Position numbers and translations under genes: made by a program | Part shown: piece by piece, positions 52,907 through 64,000 of the stretch | How positions within the stretch are numbered: position 1 is the stretch's first letter | How the letters are laid out: each line of letters begins with the position of its first letter | The notes under the pieces: model-generated | Databases searched by the model: none | What the model was told of the DNA's origin: nothing | The model's input: the letters and a program-made list of their open reading frames with translations, nothing else | Source of the DNA: Lanius collurio | Lineage: Eukaryota; Chordata; Aves; Passeriformes; Laniidae | DNA: 64,000 bases | Assembly (NCBI GenBank): GCA_020086605.1 | Contig: JACBWW010000004.1 | Location: 11,175,911 to 11,239,910, forward strand | Reading direction: 5' to 3'

Positions 52907-55145
52907 AGTTCCACTGCTAATTTTTTGTAAAAAGTTTAGGTCTCAAGGTAAGGTCTTAAGCCCTTAGAAACCAATGGAGTTACTTCTGAAAAGTAATTTC
53001 TAATGCTGTTCTCTTCCTAAGGAGAATACATCTGTTACTAAGAAATTACAGAATCATCATTAATTTTATTTATTTTCTTGATAACCTATTCATTGCCCCA
53101 GTTATATTCCACAACGATGGAATAAGAAAGAAGCAGAAGACTTAAGAATAAGCCATGCCCAAATGAGTATGGGGTAGTAGAAAGATGATGCGTGCTTGTA
53201 TGTGTGAGTTCATGCATCTGGTTTGTGTGTATCTACAGAGGAATCTGCAGAAGGAAGTGTAGAAGAAACTGGCAGAAGGACCACAAGATAGTTGTGTGCA
53301 CGGTAAGGCCCCCAGAAGAACAGAGAAGCCCAAAAAGTAGCAGGCAGCTGACACACGAGCAATAGAGCTGAGCTTGGCTTGACACTTGTGCTACTCTGGC
53401 AGTACCAATGATTTCTGAAGACTATTTCATTATTCAGTGTGTTAAGATGCTCCAGAGTAAATCAAACCAAATAAACCTTTTTTCATAACTATCAAGTTAA
53501 AGCATGAAAAAGCAGAGATTGAAGTAATTTTCAAGCTCAAATGATGTCTTTTTCGTATCTTTAATGTGCTACTTTTTCATTAATCTTAATTACAAGTTTC
53601 CTTAGTTTATCATTTTTAGTTTAGGAGTAATAACAACATCACTCTAAAGTCATCTGGAAAAAATTGTCTGGATTTTATTCTACATTATGAAATTCATTTT
53701 CAAGTAGTTTTGTCAGGAACTAATTCCCAGCATTGGTTGAAACAGCTTTTGTGGAAAATTAGATCTTTATTAAATGCACATTTTTAAACAAAAAGACTGA
53801 TTTCTGGGGAAAATCTTGTTTTCTTTTAAATTAACTAATTAAATACTCAGAAACAGTCTTTTAGCCAAAAACTGAAAAGCCTCACTTTGGAAATACTCCC
53901 ATATCTTCCTATGGGAACTGTAGCTCAAATGACTCATTGTCCTCTATTAGGAGCTGCTCTCTTCAAGGCGACTGCAGCTCCAAGGAAGCACTGCAGGCAA
54001 TCGACACGACAGGAGACTGACAGACATAGTCACAAGCCAAATCTGAAACCTCAGCTGCAGCTCCAAGGAACCAGCAGGATGACATTTCTAGACTCTAGCT
54101 TTTGGAACTCTTAAAGAATAGCTGGGAATGTGGCTTCCTCTTGTATTCCCAATACTATACCTTTTCCTGCAACATAAAATTTCCAAGAGAAATTGAATAA
54201 AAATTATTATCAACTTGTCTTTCTCCTTGCTCCTTTGAAACTAGTACTATTCATACACCAGAACATGGGAACTATAAAAGGTTTTGACATTGTGGGAGTC
54301 TGGCACTGGTAGTACTGGTCCCACTATCTTCCAGAACTGTCATCTGACAGCTAACTTAAATCATGTTATAGCTGGTGTCGGCACATTTGTTTGCATATAC
54401 CAATTAGAATTTATATAACCCTAAACTATACTGTAAAGAAAGTTCATCCACAAAATATCCATCAGCATAGCTTAATAAACAGTCTTATCTTACATTAGGC
54501 TTCCACTCTTTCCCATTCAACATATGGTTTTGCTTTGAAAGAACAGACTTACAATAAACTGTATCATCAGTAGGCTGATAAATGCTGTAATTCATAACAG
54601 GACATCTGTTTGAGGAAGATTTCCCATGCCTACTCAATGCTTAATTGCTTTCTAAAATACTAACTTTTGCTATATATTTAGACACTGAGTACTGTATATC
54701 GGAAAAGAAATTATGGTTCTTGCCCATCTCTCCAACAGTTTTAGTTTTTCATTTATTTCACATGTACATGCTGGTGTTTGGATACTTAACAGAGATACTA
54801 ACCTCAAGATCATTTGCACTTAAGAGACAAATGGGATCTTAACTCCACCTCTATGGCCCTGTGTTTGCTGCTCTGGTAATCAGGCAAGTCAGCAGTACTG
54901 AATAGTGTAATTTACATTTCTCAGTGCACATGCAGTGGAATCACCAGGTCCCACACTGGGTACTGAAAGGTTCCTGAAAACCTGCTGACCCAGATGGAGA
55001 CTTGGGCCTGAAACATTTTGCTTGGAGCTCAGATGAGATGCAGAGGTGACAAAGATCCTTGAGGTTTCTGAGGTTCCTTGTGACATTTTTTAGTCTTTCT
55101 TCTATTTGTGACATCACCAGAATATATACAGTTCCCACTTGAGCC

Positions 55146-55151
55146 ATCAAT
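55146..55151. repeat. 5' target-site duplication of the solo LTR
   Basis: ATCAAT, identical to 55440-55445 on the other side of the LTR. Confidence 0.85.
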
Positions 55152-55439
55152 TGTGGAGGTGCCTTCCCCTGAAATCCCGGGGGGAGGGACCCTGCAGGGT
55201 CCGGGTCATCCCTGGCCCTGCTCCCATGTCACCTGTGCCCCATACCTGTTCCTGGTTGGGGGGTTTGGGTGCCCGGGGCCCGGGAGGAGAGGGTCCCGTG
55301 AGGGGGGCTGCCAGACAGCTCCAGCCATGGGGCTGGAGGAATAAAAGATCCCTGAACATCTAAAGAAATATCGCTTCATCTTTCCTTCCAAGTTCATCGC
55401 TGTCTTATATATGTTGTAAGGATTCCCCTCATTACAACA
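55152..55439 (+). mobile_element. Solo LTR of an endogenous retrovirus (class II-like)
   Basis: The 288-bp element begins TGTGGAGG and ends TTACAACA, so it has the TG...CA termini of LTRs. It is flanked by a perfect 6-bp target duplication, ATCAAT, at 55146-55151 and 55440-55445. A 6-bp duplication is typical of class II (beta/alpha-like) retroviruses. The U3-like part is GC-rich (CCCGGGGCCCGGG), and an AATAAA at 55340-55345 lies about 95 bases before the end, as expected for the R/U5 boundary in + orientation. No internal viral genes, primer-binding site or second LTR are present, so this is the product of recombination between two LTRs. Confidence 0.88.
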
Positions 55440-55445
55440 ATCAAT
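55440..55445. repeat. 3' target-site duplication of the solo LTR
   Basis: ATCAAT, identical to 55146-55151. The lack of mismatch is compatible with a fairly young insertion, but six bases are a weak clock. Confidence 0.85.
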
Positions 55446-58400
55446 CAGTGCCTTTTGCCTAGGCAGTGAAACAGGTCACTGCAGTGCAACTTTTTCTCTG
55501 TAAGTGGTAATTGTGGATGTATCTACACAGCTCCCAAAAAAGACGAAACACACATATCTTCAAAATAACGAGGCTAGTGTGGGTCAATGCTCAGTGCTTT
55601 TTCTTATAGACATGAGTCTGCAAAGAAATGCTTGCAGGGGAGTGCTCAGGTAAGACATACATAGAGTGGTATGAAGATTGAGCACTTTGTAGGGCTTGGA
55701 GCCTGCCTGGTGATGTACTGCCATGACCTGTAAACATGGGAAAGGATTAAGGTTCTATCAACATGCTGACGTGGGAGGTTTATGACTAAGTCAATCATCC
55801 TGTTTAAAATGCAAACTTGTGCTCATCAGAAAAACACACAAAGGGGCCACAAGTAGTGCCTGGAGCCAGAAATTTCCAGGTTCTGCTTTCACAGAGAAGC
55901 TGGCAAAGGCAGATTCTGAAGATGAAACAGTGGCAAGGCAGGAGATGAAGGGACTAGAAAACCAGGCACTCCTTCCCCGAGTGGTAGAGAATGCTGAGTC
56001 TAGCAGAAATCATCAGCCCACCCTTGGCACTGGATACAAATCTATGCCTCAGGTAGCAAGTCCTGGATCATTTGGCAGATGAAAGAGACAAACCCTAACC
56101 AAGGTTTTCATCAATCTTATCACTTCATTAAATATAATAACACTAAGATAATGCAATAAAATAAATCTATAATAAATATATAATATAATGTAATGTAATA
56201 TAATATCATATATCAAAATCATATAATATATAATGAATACAATAAATATAGAGTAAATATAATAACACTCAAATACATTTTGTAACATCCTTAGGTGAAT
56301 GAGGTCACAAAAGAAATGTTGATCCTGAAGGTATATTCCAAAAAAAAAATACATTTGGGGCTGTTCCAGCCTCTTGGGAAAGAAACAATTCCCCATGTAA
56401 TTGTCATTCTAGTGCATTTTTTGGCACAGGACCATAAGAGCACTGAAAGGTTTTTTCTTCTATGTCTCCAAATCAAAGCTTTACCAGCTAATAGAGGAGC
56501 CATTTGGATATCCAGATATGATGGAATGAACAGCTTCTCCTTCAACTTCTTGACATATGAATAGTATACCAAGCTAGTATCATGATTTAGGCTGATGAAC
56601 TGCTCCATAGGCTAGGGAAGGCAGGGTACCTGGAAAAATCTAGATTCACTGTCAAATTCTACAGCTTCAAAATCAGGCAGTAACTGAATAATGAGCAGAA
56701 ATTGGGTACAGACTGATGCCTGTTTATTAAGGGCTTCTCTGTTTTTCACTTTGCACTGCAAAACGAAAACCAATCTCAAAAGACTACCAGTTTAAGAGGC
56801 CAATGCACAAAGATCACATGAATGAATAGCTCATTGTGAATTCAGTAAATTTGCATCACTTTTAGGGTTTTTTCCTTATTCTAGGATCTTTTTGTTTGTT
56901 CCATTTGGCCATTTCTGACACATATTTTGCTTCCTCATTTCATGTACACACAAAGCTCTCTCTTCAAGTTTATCAAGAGAATCAGGCGTCCAAGAAGTAG
57001 GATCAGTCTCATCACAGCAATTTCTTGCAGCAACAATGTGTTCAGTTGATCAACATTAAACTTTCTTACAGTTCTTTCCTGTTTAGTTGCAAACCTGTTT
57101 AACCTGTAACAAGTGCAAAGGTGCTGCTTGTAGAGGTGAGGGACTTAAGAGTCTTATGCAGGCCAGCTCAAAGATTTTAGCAAATAGCCCCACTGAGACT
57201 AATGCCCACATTCATGGAAATACATTCTACATGTTTTATAAAGCCCAGCTATATGCATATTGCCTTTCAGAACTAATATTATAGTTCTGTAAAACTGCCA
57301 AGAGAAACAGGAGACAAACATCTTGGCCATTGAAATGCTGCACTGGTTTGCAAGACGTATGTCCACTCCAGACAAGGTACAAGCCACAGATCCGTTACAG
57401 AATTCCTAAACATTTCCCACATGAGCAAATAAGGAGTGAATAGTTGTATTTGCATTCCTTAAATTTTTAATTTTCAGGAGTTTATATAAAAAAACAATTG
57501 CTTACAATTTGGATCATTTTCTTGAAACTTTTGCAAATCCATATGGGTGTTTTTGTGCTCTTGCTTTTTTGTAGTCTTGGATTTCAACATCAATTGTTCC
57601 CATGGTAATGTTCAACACCGTTGTCTAAACATAGTCTGGTATCGCCTCCAGTGTGTTTTGGCACAATGACTTCTTTTAAGTGATGTAGGTTTGAGTTGTT
57701 TTGGTATGGTTTTGTCTTTCAGTATGTCAATACTTAAGCAAATGGCTGAGATTGTGGCTTATTACATACTCTACATTATAAACAATCATATTTCTCTTTT
57801 ATTTTGTATTACCCAACTCCATGTTTACATCTGTTGTCTACAAGCACACTGAGCAGATGCCATTTTTTCTCTATATGTATGTGATTAATTCAAAGAGGCC
57901 CTGACTCACTCCTGAAGCTTTTAGCATCTAATTCAAAACCAACATAAAAAAAATAGCATTTTTTATTTAAACCCCTAGCCAGGACATACATATTGTGACA
58001 GCAATTCCTTTCAGCATCTATCTTAAATACTGAAGTGCAGCTAATTAAAACCCCGTTTGTCCTTCAGATGTCATTCCTGCTGTTGTGTGTGGATGATGAC
58101 ATACTAGCTTCTCACTTCAGTGGCCAAACTAAACAAATGGAAAATAATTCTGGTTTGGGTAGAATGGAAAACATTGTAGTCAATCCAAAACAAAACAGTT
58201 TATTTCTTTTATGCATCACCTGGAAAATCAAATTTTAAATGGAAATGTAACTTCACAACTATAGTTTTGTCTCAATTTGGCTGCAACAACACACACTTTT
58301 TCTCAAGAAAACACTTTTTATTAAGTGGCATATGACTTTGTTAATAATTGCTACGTTCTGAGAGAACGTTTTTCAGAAAATCCAGTATCTGCTACGAATA

Positions 58401-58520
58401 CAGCTCCCCAGTCTACCGGATTGTAGGAGGGGGAAAGCCATTTAATTTTTCTCGCTGTGCCAAAGAGGAACTCCCTGGAGTTTTATTTATTATCTTCTCT
58501 TGAGAAGATTAATTTTATAT
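55446..58520. other. Intergenic region between the solo LTR and the second CpG island
   Basis: No gene is recognised. Apart from the AT-only block the region is unremarkable. The open frames seen on either strand (for example 55819-56082 and 56291-56608) have no splice context or known family. Confidence 0.5.
56129..56269. repeat. AT-only low-complexity block bracketed by a 16-bp direct repeat
   Basis: TAAATATAATAACACT occurs at 56129-56144 and again at 56254-56269, with degenerate TAATATAATG-like units between. It is nearly free of G and C. It may have arisen by slippage or segmental duplication. Confidence 0.8.
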
Positions 58521-58529
58521 TCAGCTGTC

Positions 58530-58900
58530 CCGCGCATCCCGGCAGCTCCCGCTCGGAACCAGCTTCGCTCGGGCCCGCAGCCGCGTCCCGCAGCCGCCAC
58601 GGCGGAGCTGCCCCGGGCACGACTCACGGGGTGGGCAGCGAGACCGGGGCCACCGCCCGCGGCAGTGCCAGCCTCCGCCTCTGCCCGTCCCCTACGAGCT
58701 GCCTGCCCCCGGGTCCTTTCGCCCCGCTAATGGTAACCACCAGCAGCCAGCAGCGCACGCCGGCCGCGGCTCCCTCCCCGCCGGTGCCCGGCCCCCGAAT
58801 CCCCACAAGCCGCCGTAGGGAGACAAGATGGCGCCCGTCCCACAGCGGCGGCCGCGCTCTGCGCTCCTCCCGGGCCGCCCGCCGCAGAAAAGAAACCGTC
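58530..58900. promoter_or_regulatory. CpG island, promoter of an unidentified transcript
   Basis: This is a sharply bounded region of high GC and CpG density with CCGCCC and GCCGCC boxes and no TATA box. By mammalian gene order the next gene to the right of TC2N and CATSPERB is PPP4R3A. However, the expected first coding exon of PPP4R3A was not recognised, so no gene is assigned. Direction is suggested as + only by the YY1-like element at 58824 and the donor at 59531/59532. Confidence 0.7.
58824..58835 (+). promoter_or_regulatory. YY1-like element near a probable transcription start
   Basis: CAAGATGGCGCC matches the YY1 core AAGATGGC. In many mammalian and avian TATA-less promoters this motif sits just downstream of the start of transcription in this orientation. 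Its ATG opens a frame of only 27 codons, so it is unlikely to be a main start codon. Confidence 0.55.
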
Positions 58901-59498
58901 CTCTCTCTTGATCTCTCCTGCCACGCAGTGGCTGCTGTGGAGAACTGTCAGAAAACGTGTCTGAGGCTTCGGATAAATTGGGAGGTTTGAGGGCAGATTT
59001 AATTCCCCCGCCCTGTTGTGATCAGTTCGAAAGTACAGCTGCCCGCCCCCTTCCTCAGCGCCGGCTCCATCTAGGCTGGTACATCAACACACTCCCAAGC
59101 CAGCTCACAGGTTGTTCCCACGCTCCTCGACTGCTCTCTTCTATTTTGGGGGGCAGTAAACACTAAGAGTGATGAGTTTAATGTATTCTAATACCGTTAT
59201 TATCTGTTAAACTGAGCACGGGGCCAGAGCCGCACTGGGAGCCAGCAGCGGCTGGTGCTGGTCTGAGGCGGCAGGACCAGGTGTGGCCACAAAACAATGG
59301 AGGCATCAGGGCTGCCAAACCCACCTGCGCTCCTTCAGGGGCCGCGTGTTCCCCCTCGCAGTGGTGCTGAGCAGCACTGCGCTCTGTGGGCTTAGCAAAC
59401 TGCTTGTTAGTTCCAGTCTTAAATGGGGAATGGCGTTGCATGATACTAGCACCACTCTAGGGACTGCCAAAGTTGAAAGCAGAAACAACCACTATTAG

Positions 59499-59531
59499 GA
59501 AGTTGTCGACCAAGAAAAGCAATTCCTACAG
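59499..59531 (+). other. Candidate non-coding exon end downstream of the second CpG island
   Basis: CTACAG|GTAAGT at 59531/59532 is a perfect donor. An AG at 59497-59498 (CACTATTAG) could be its acceptor, giving a 33-nt exon. The donor might instead close a longer first exon starting in the island. There is no coding signal. Confidence 0.3.
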
Positions 59532-59599
59532 GTAAGTAAGTAGCCCTGTGTCCCCTTGTAGATGATTCGAAGGGAATTGAAATGCCTTCTCAAATTGGT

Positions 59600-62500
59600 T
59601 TGGCAATTTCAGCACATGTTGCTGCCTTCAGTCAGGTGATAGAACCTGCTGCTTCCCTCATTGCAGAGGGTATGAATAAGGAGTCTCTTTTAATTTGTAA
59701 TTCACAGAACTGGATTATGATGTCCACGGAGTTTTTGGCAAGGAGCCATCTGATGCATTTGTCTGATGAGCTGGAAATACACAGATTTAATCACTATTCT
59801 GACCTACCTCAGAACAGACATCAATTGGGAAATACTTCTCTTTACCAGCCCACCTTATCTTACCTCAAGGAGATAGACTACATTAGGCTAGTTCAAATTT
59901 ACCCCATTGTCCAGGAAGGCTTTTAAGCCAGTGTCTTGCTTTCCATCCCATTTCTAATACTACTTGGCAGAATGAATTCCTGATCTTCCTTGTAAAGGAA
60001 TTCCCTCCATTTAAGGTCACAAAATGTACAGTAAGGATGGTATTAATTTTAATTTATATGTCCAAGGAAAGTACAGTTTAAAAATAAGGCTTAGTTATGC
60101 CATTTCATTTGCTGACAAAAATGAGTTTCCATGCTGCTTGAAAAGGAAGACTGATGGCCCTGTGCTTCCAACAATTCACATACACATGTGCAAAACAGAT
60201 GGTTTCTGGGCTGGCTCATTGACTTCTTCATCTTTCTAGCATCCAGATTGACAAAAGAGACACTTTTGATCATTTTTATCCTGGAAGTAGACATTTAGAA
60301 CCTATTGAGACCCTCTTTTCAGGTATTACTCTGTAAGGATCATATTGTCTGTTACTGAGGAGTCTCATTTATGGCCCATTGAAGCCAATGAAAAACTGTC
60401 CCTTGGTTCCAAAGGTCACAGATGAGGGCCAGGCAGGGAGCAGGCCTCTGTTCTGCCAAGTTTCAGCTAAAGACACACAATAAAGACTCAATGTGTCTCC
60501 TAGAGAACTTAGAATCTGAGATAAGAAATAATAGTAATATTCCACTTCCTAATGTTCCCAACAAACAGTTTGAGGGTTCATAAATTTCAAAGACTTCACT
60601 GCAAAAAAAATTCTTTCCCTTTTAACATAAAATTGTAGAATGGTTAGAACATAACTGGGCTGATGAAGTTCACCTAGGACATTCTTTAAGTTTTCTCTCC
60701 CCCATCTTATGATGATTCCAGCATTAGCCGAGAAACACTTATTAGCACTAGAATGAACTTCGAAAATAATTCCTTTTTAAATGGATGCACTAAGGCAAGC
60801 ACTTCCTGTGTTGCCTCTGCTAATTCTGGAGCTAAGTGTATTTGAAGAGAAATGTATCTCCTTAACCTTTGTTTTCTCATTTGGCTGAGGCTACAGTGAT
60901 CCTGAGTTCCATGTTTGCAAAATGAGATTTGCTGCTAGAGTTTTACTGCAGGGTCAAGTACGATGAAAAAGTATGTTGAGAGAACGCCAAATCCTTCTTA
61001 AAACACAGGAGCCTTAAATTTTCCAGATGTCATCCATGTTTAGTGAATAGGGTGGGGTACTGGATGCTGATGGATTGACAATGAGTGATCAACCTTTCAC
61101 TGTTAGACCACCAGTTCTAAAGAAGCACAGAACAGTGAGAATTACCGATTATAGGTTTGTGTTTGGCTCTATGAAATATACTTGCTGGCCATGACCCATT
61201 TCACAGTGAACAAATCTGCACTTCTTAAAAACTTACAGCAATATAAGAACTCATCACAAATATCAACTTGTACAAACTGTTTTTTCTTTCAGCATAGGAT
61301 CCTTTAGATTAGGTTTGAGGGGGAAGTGTATATTATTCTGAAGCTGCACTTCTGCTGCTGCTAAGCAGTTCAGGCCTCAGGAATGCAAAGAGAGCACTCA
61401 GTAGTAGCAAGGAATTTAGAAAATAAAAAGTCAGCCAAAACTATTTTATGGAAACTTATGGAGATTAGAGCTGGGGACACCACTGACCTTTAGATTTCTG
61501 TGATAGGAAAGGAGCATGCTATTTACAGTAAGTATTTGGAAAGCTCTCACAGCTTCCTTGAGACTAAGAAATTGGTTTGGCCATATGGACTGTGCTATGA
61601 CCTTCTTTATACTTCCCAATGATTGCTGGGTATTTTCATTATTAACTTTCTGGTGAGAAATAAACTTAAAAGATAATTCATATTATAATAACTAGTGATT
61701 TCTTTCATTTGAATTAAAATTCTTTTTAATATAAAAGCTTCCTTTCTTTCTACTTTTTCTCTTCAAATATTCTTTTCTGCTGTTTTAAGTGGCAAATTTC
61801 CTTACTAAATACAACTTTCCACTGCTTATTTTAGTTGTCATGTTTACTGGCTTATCATTGCTTTTGCACCACTATGTTTGGCAAGCAGTGTTCTCCTCCA
61901 CTGATAATATACTGATAGCATAATGACAACATGATCTTATTTTTGAGAGTGAGCCAACAGATTCTGTGATACATAAAAACCTTTTTACAGACTACCATTG
62001 TGCTTTGGATCAGTGTTAGATATCAGAAATTGAAATTCTGAGATTAAAAGTCTTTTCCTGGCTATGTCGGAGACATTTTTAGGTGAATTAGGGAGAATAG
62101 TTTTCACCATGATATCTCATTTTCATCATCAGACTGAGCCTGTCTGCTTCTCAGGCACGTTGGAATTCAGCTTGCTGACAGTTTTAAAGTACTTTAACAT
62201 ATTTGCAAGTGTTACTTGCAATTACTATTAACTCTATGAGCTGAGCATTGTAATATAAAGGTGTTAAGTTGTTCTGATGTGTATATTGTGAGAATTGAAA
62301 AATACTTGCTGCTGTTGTGACTTTCACGGTCCCGTTGACTTAAGGGGCTGTTCTGATGTTTTATAAATATCTATTTTTGTATGTATGTATACATATACAT
62401 TAATATGCACAGGGCATATATTGGCTATGCGGGGCAGTAGTGTCACTACTGGTTTTATTCCTTCAGTTTCTGCTTCCACCTGTTGAACTTCCTCATTTTG

Positions 62501-63710
62501 CACTTTGTTCCAGGATGTTTGCCACAGATGACCAATTATTTCCTGGTTTTATTAGCTTGTATTTGAAGCTCTTTCCTTTGCAACTTGGGAGGGCAGAGGA
62601 GAAATTTAGATATGCTGATACCATCACTTGTGAATAAGGCTTTCCTATGGGCTTGTTTGGCCAGCTGGTAGAAGTACAGCAATGTCAGCAATGTATTGCT
62701 GCACAGCTGTTTATGGCACAGTAACCTGTTTGTCCACACTTGTACACAGTAACCTGTTCTGTAAGAAGGAGAAAATGCTAAGCATTCACAGCTGGCTGAT
62801 GCTGTGATCTTTACTCACTGTCTATAGAAGGATAAATATGGATACTTCTGAAAGAAATTACATCTTAAAAAAAAATAGGGGTGTTACTTCTTTTCTTTAG
62901 TGTTTGTTCTTTGCTACATCTGGTCTGGAGTACACAAAACCTGCCATAAGTTCTTCAGAGGGAATAACATACCTGATAATAATTAACAGTATGAACAGAT
63001 TATTGCAAGCAGATGTGTGAGGGCTGCTTCAGACACTGCTGACCCCTCCACCCAGCTGGCTGTGAGCACACGTCTTATTGTTTCCAAGGTGAAATGAGAT
63101 GTGTTAATTCCCCAGGAGGAGAGATTGGCAGCAAGCAGCTCTGGTTGTCAGCCTTTTTAAACTGCTGTTACTGGTCTTCACAGGGTCAGAAGTGAAATGC
63201 AGGTGAATTTTGGCTCTGTAGTGACTGAAGCTATTGAGGCAAGATTGCTAGTCTAAGGGGTGAAAGGAGACAGAGCCTTTACTCTCAGGAGGATCTGGAT
63301 ATCAGGGGTGCATTACCAGTAGCAAATTTAAAATGGAATATATCTCTTTCTGTGCTAGAAACCTTAATGCACATTAATGCACATTTGAAAGGTAGACTTT
63401 GTTTTGATTTTGGTGATGACCACATGTCACTTAAAAGTAGACTTTCTTAGGCATAGAATAATGGATTTTCTTTTATATTCCCATTCTTTACTGAAGCAAT
63501 TATTAAAGATTTATTTAGTCTGTTGAGAGAAGTTACTACACAAACTGGTTTGTGATTTACAAAATTTTTGAACTGAAGCATGCAATTCACTGAACAGAAT
63601 TACTTAATGATATGTGACTGGTAATAAGCGGTCTCAAAATCTATGTTCAGTCATGTACCTGTCATACAGTCTTTCCATGAAAAATATAACTGGAAAAATG
63701 CACTTGCTGT
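59600..63710. other. Non-coding region right of the second CpG island
   Basis: No gene or strong repeat was recognised. The open frame at 59582-59926 starts near the candidate exon but matches no known family. There is a short TATG/TATACA low-complexity patch around 62380-62405. If the island drives a + strand gene, this is probably its first intron. Confidence 0.45.
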
Positions 63711-63719
63711 TGGACTTGG

Positions 63720-63835
63720 CATCCCAGTGTGGTCCTGAGCAACGGCCTCAAGGTGTCCTGCTTGAACAGGGGTATTGGACCAGAGGCCCTTCAGCAGTGA
63801 TGTATAACTCTGCAGAGCTTGTTTCCAACAAAGAC
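63720..63835 (+). mobile_element. CR1 LINE 3' fragment
   Basis: CCTGAGCAACGGCCTCAAGG, TGTCCTGCTTGAACAGGGG and ATTGGACCAGAGGCCCTTC occur in the order of an avian CR1 3' region in forward orientation. The terminal octamer repeats are not clearly preserved. Confidence 0.65.
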
Positions 63836-64000
63836 ATCATGAAAAACACCCATTCTTGCATCCTCCATTTTAAAATGAAACAGGACAGGTGACACCCAGT
63901 TTTTCCCAGTACATGAGTTGTAACCTAGTTTTTATGACAATGCTGACACACTTGTTTCACTAATTATCTGCATTGCCACAGGTCTTGTGGGCCTATGTAG

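Larger units (their letters stand above)
43100..55145. other. AT-rich intergenic region without a recognised gene
   Basis: No open frame here resembles a known protein. In mammals CATSPERB lies downstream of TC2N, but no CatSper-beta-like exon was recognised. The stretch contains simple repeats, two adjacent palindromes near 46.3 kb, and long AT-rich blocks (about 44.1-44.4 and 47.2-47.7 kb) that could be conserved non-coding elements. Only alignment to other birds could tell. Confidence 0.5.

Noticed and set aside
58457..58990. Open frame of 177 codons through the second CpG island
   Set aside because: Composition is Pro/Arg/Ala/Ser-rich as expected from any GC-rich island, other frames are also long, and there is no recognisable domain.
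59582..59926. Open frame of 114 codons on the + strand near a possible acceptor
   Set aside because: No known family, no donor within the frame, and its length is compatible with chance in 64 kb.
58500..64000. Search for the first coding exon of PPP4R3A
   Set aside because: The expected N-terminal coding sequence was not found on either strand, so the gene was not assigned to the island.

Overview
The window looks like bird nuclear DNA. Three things point that way. It carries a spliced vertebrate gene with GT-AG introns. Its recognisable interspersed repeats are CR1 LINE 3' ends, plus one solo retroviral LTR. The gene is compact (about 15 kb from start codon to stop codon) and repeat density is low. 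No prokaryotic feature (operon, CRISPR array, rRNA) was seen. The species cannot be named from the sequence alone.

The one gene identified with confidence is TC2N (tandem C2 domains, nuclear; also called Tac2-N) on the + strand. Eleven coding exons from 26151 to 41218 join in frame to a 486-residue protein, close to the roughly 490 residues of the human protein. Its likely promoter is a CpG island at about 12530-12970. A GAG|GTAAGT donor at 12622/12623 there could splice across a 13.5 kb intron to the start-codon exon at 26091-26208. Poly(A) signals lie at 41284 and 43087.

Layout: 1-12.5 kb holds no recognisable gene. 12.5-13.0 kb is a CpG island. 13-26 kb is the presumed first TC2N intron. 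It is unusual because it holds one strong + strand coding-like exon (21225-21397) and a cluster of - strand coding-like exons (19933-21785), none of which I recognise. 26.1-41.2 kb is TC2N, with CR1 fragments in its introns. 41.2-55 kb is AT-rich and without a recognisable gene. 55152-55439 is a complete solo LTR with a perfect 6-bp target duplication. 58.5-58.9 kb is a second CpG island with a YY1-like element and no recognisable coding exon. 59-64 kb is non-coding apart from a CR1 fragment near the right end.

In mammals TC2N lies between FBLN5 and CATSPERB/PPP4R3A. No exon of those genes was recognised here. The second CpG island may be the promoter of a gene extending to the right, but the sequence does not say which. 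The main unexplained material is the coding-like exons inside the TC2N 5' intron.
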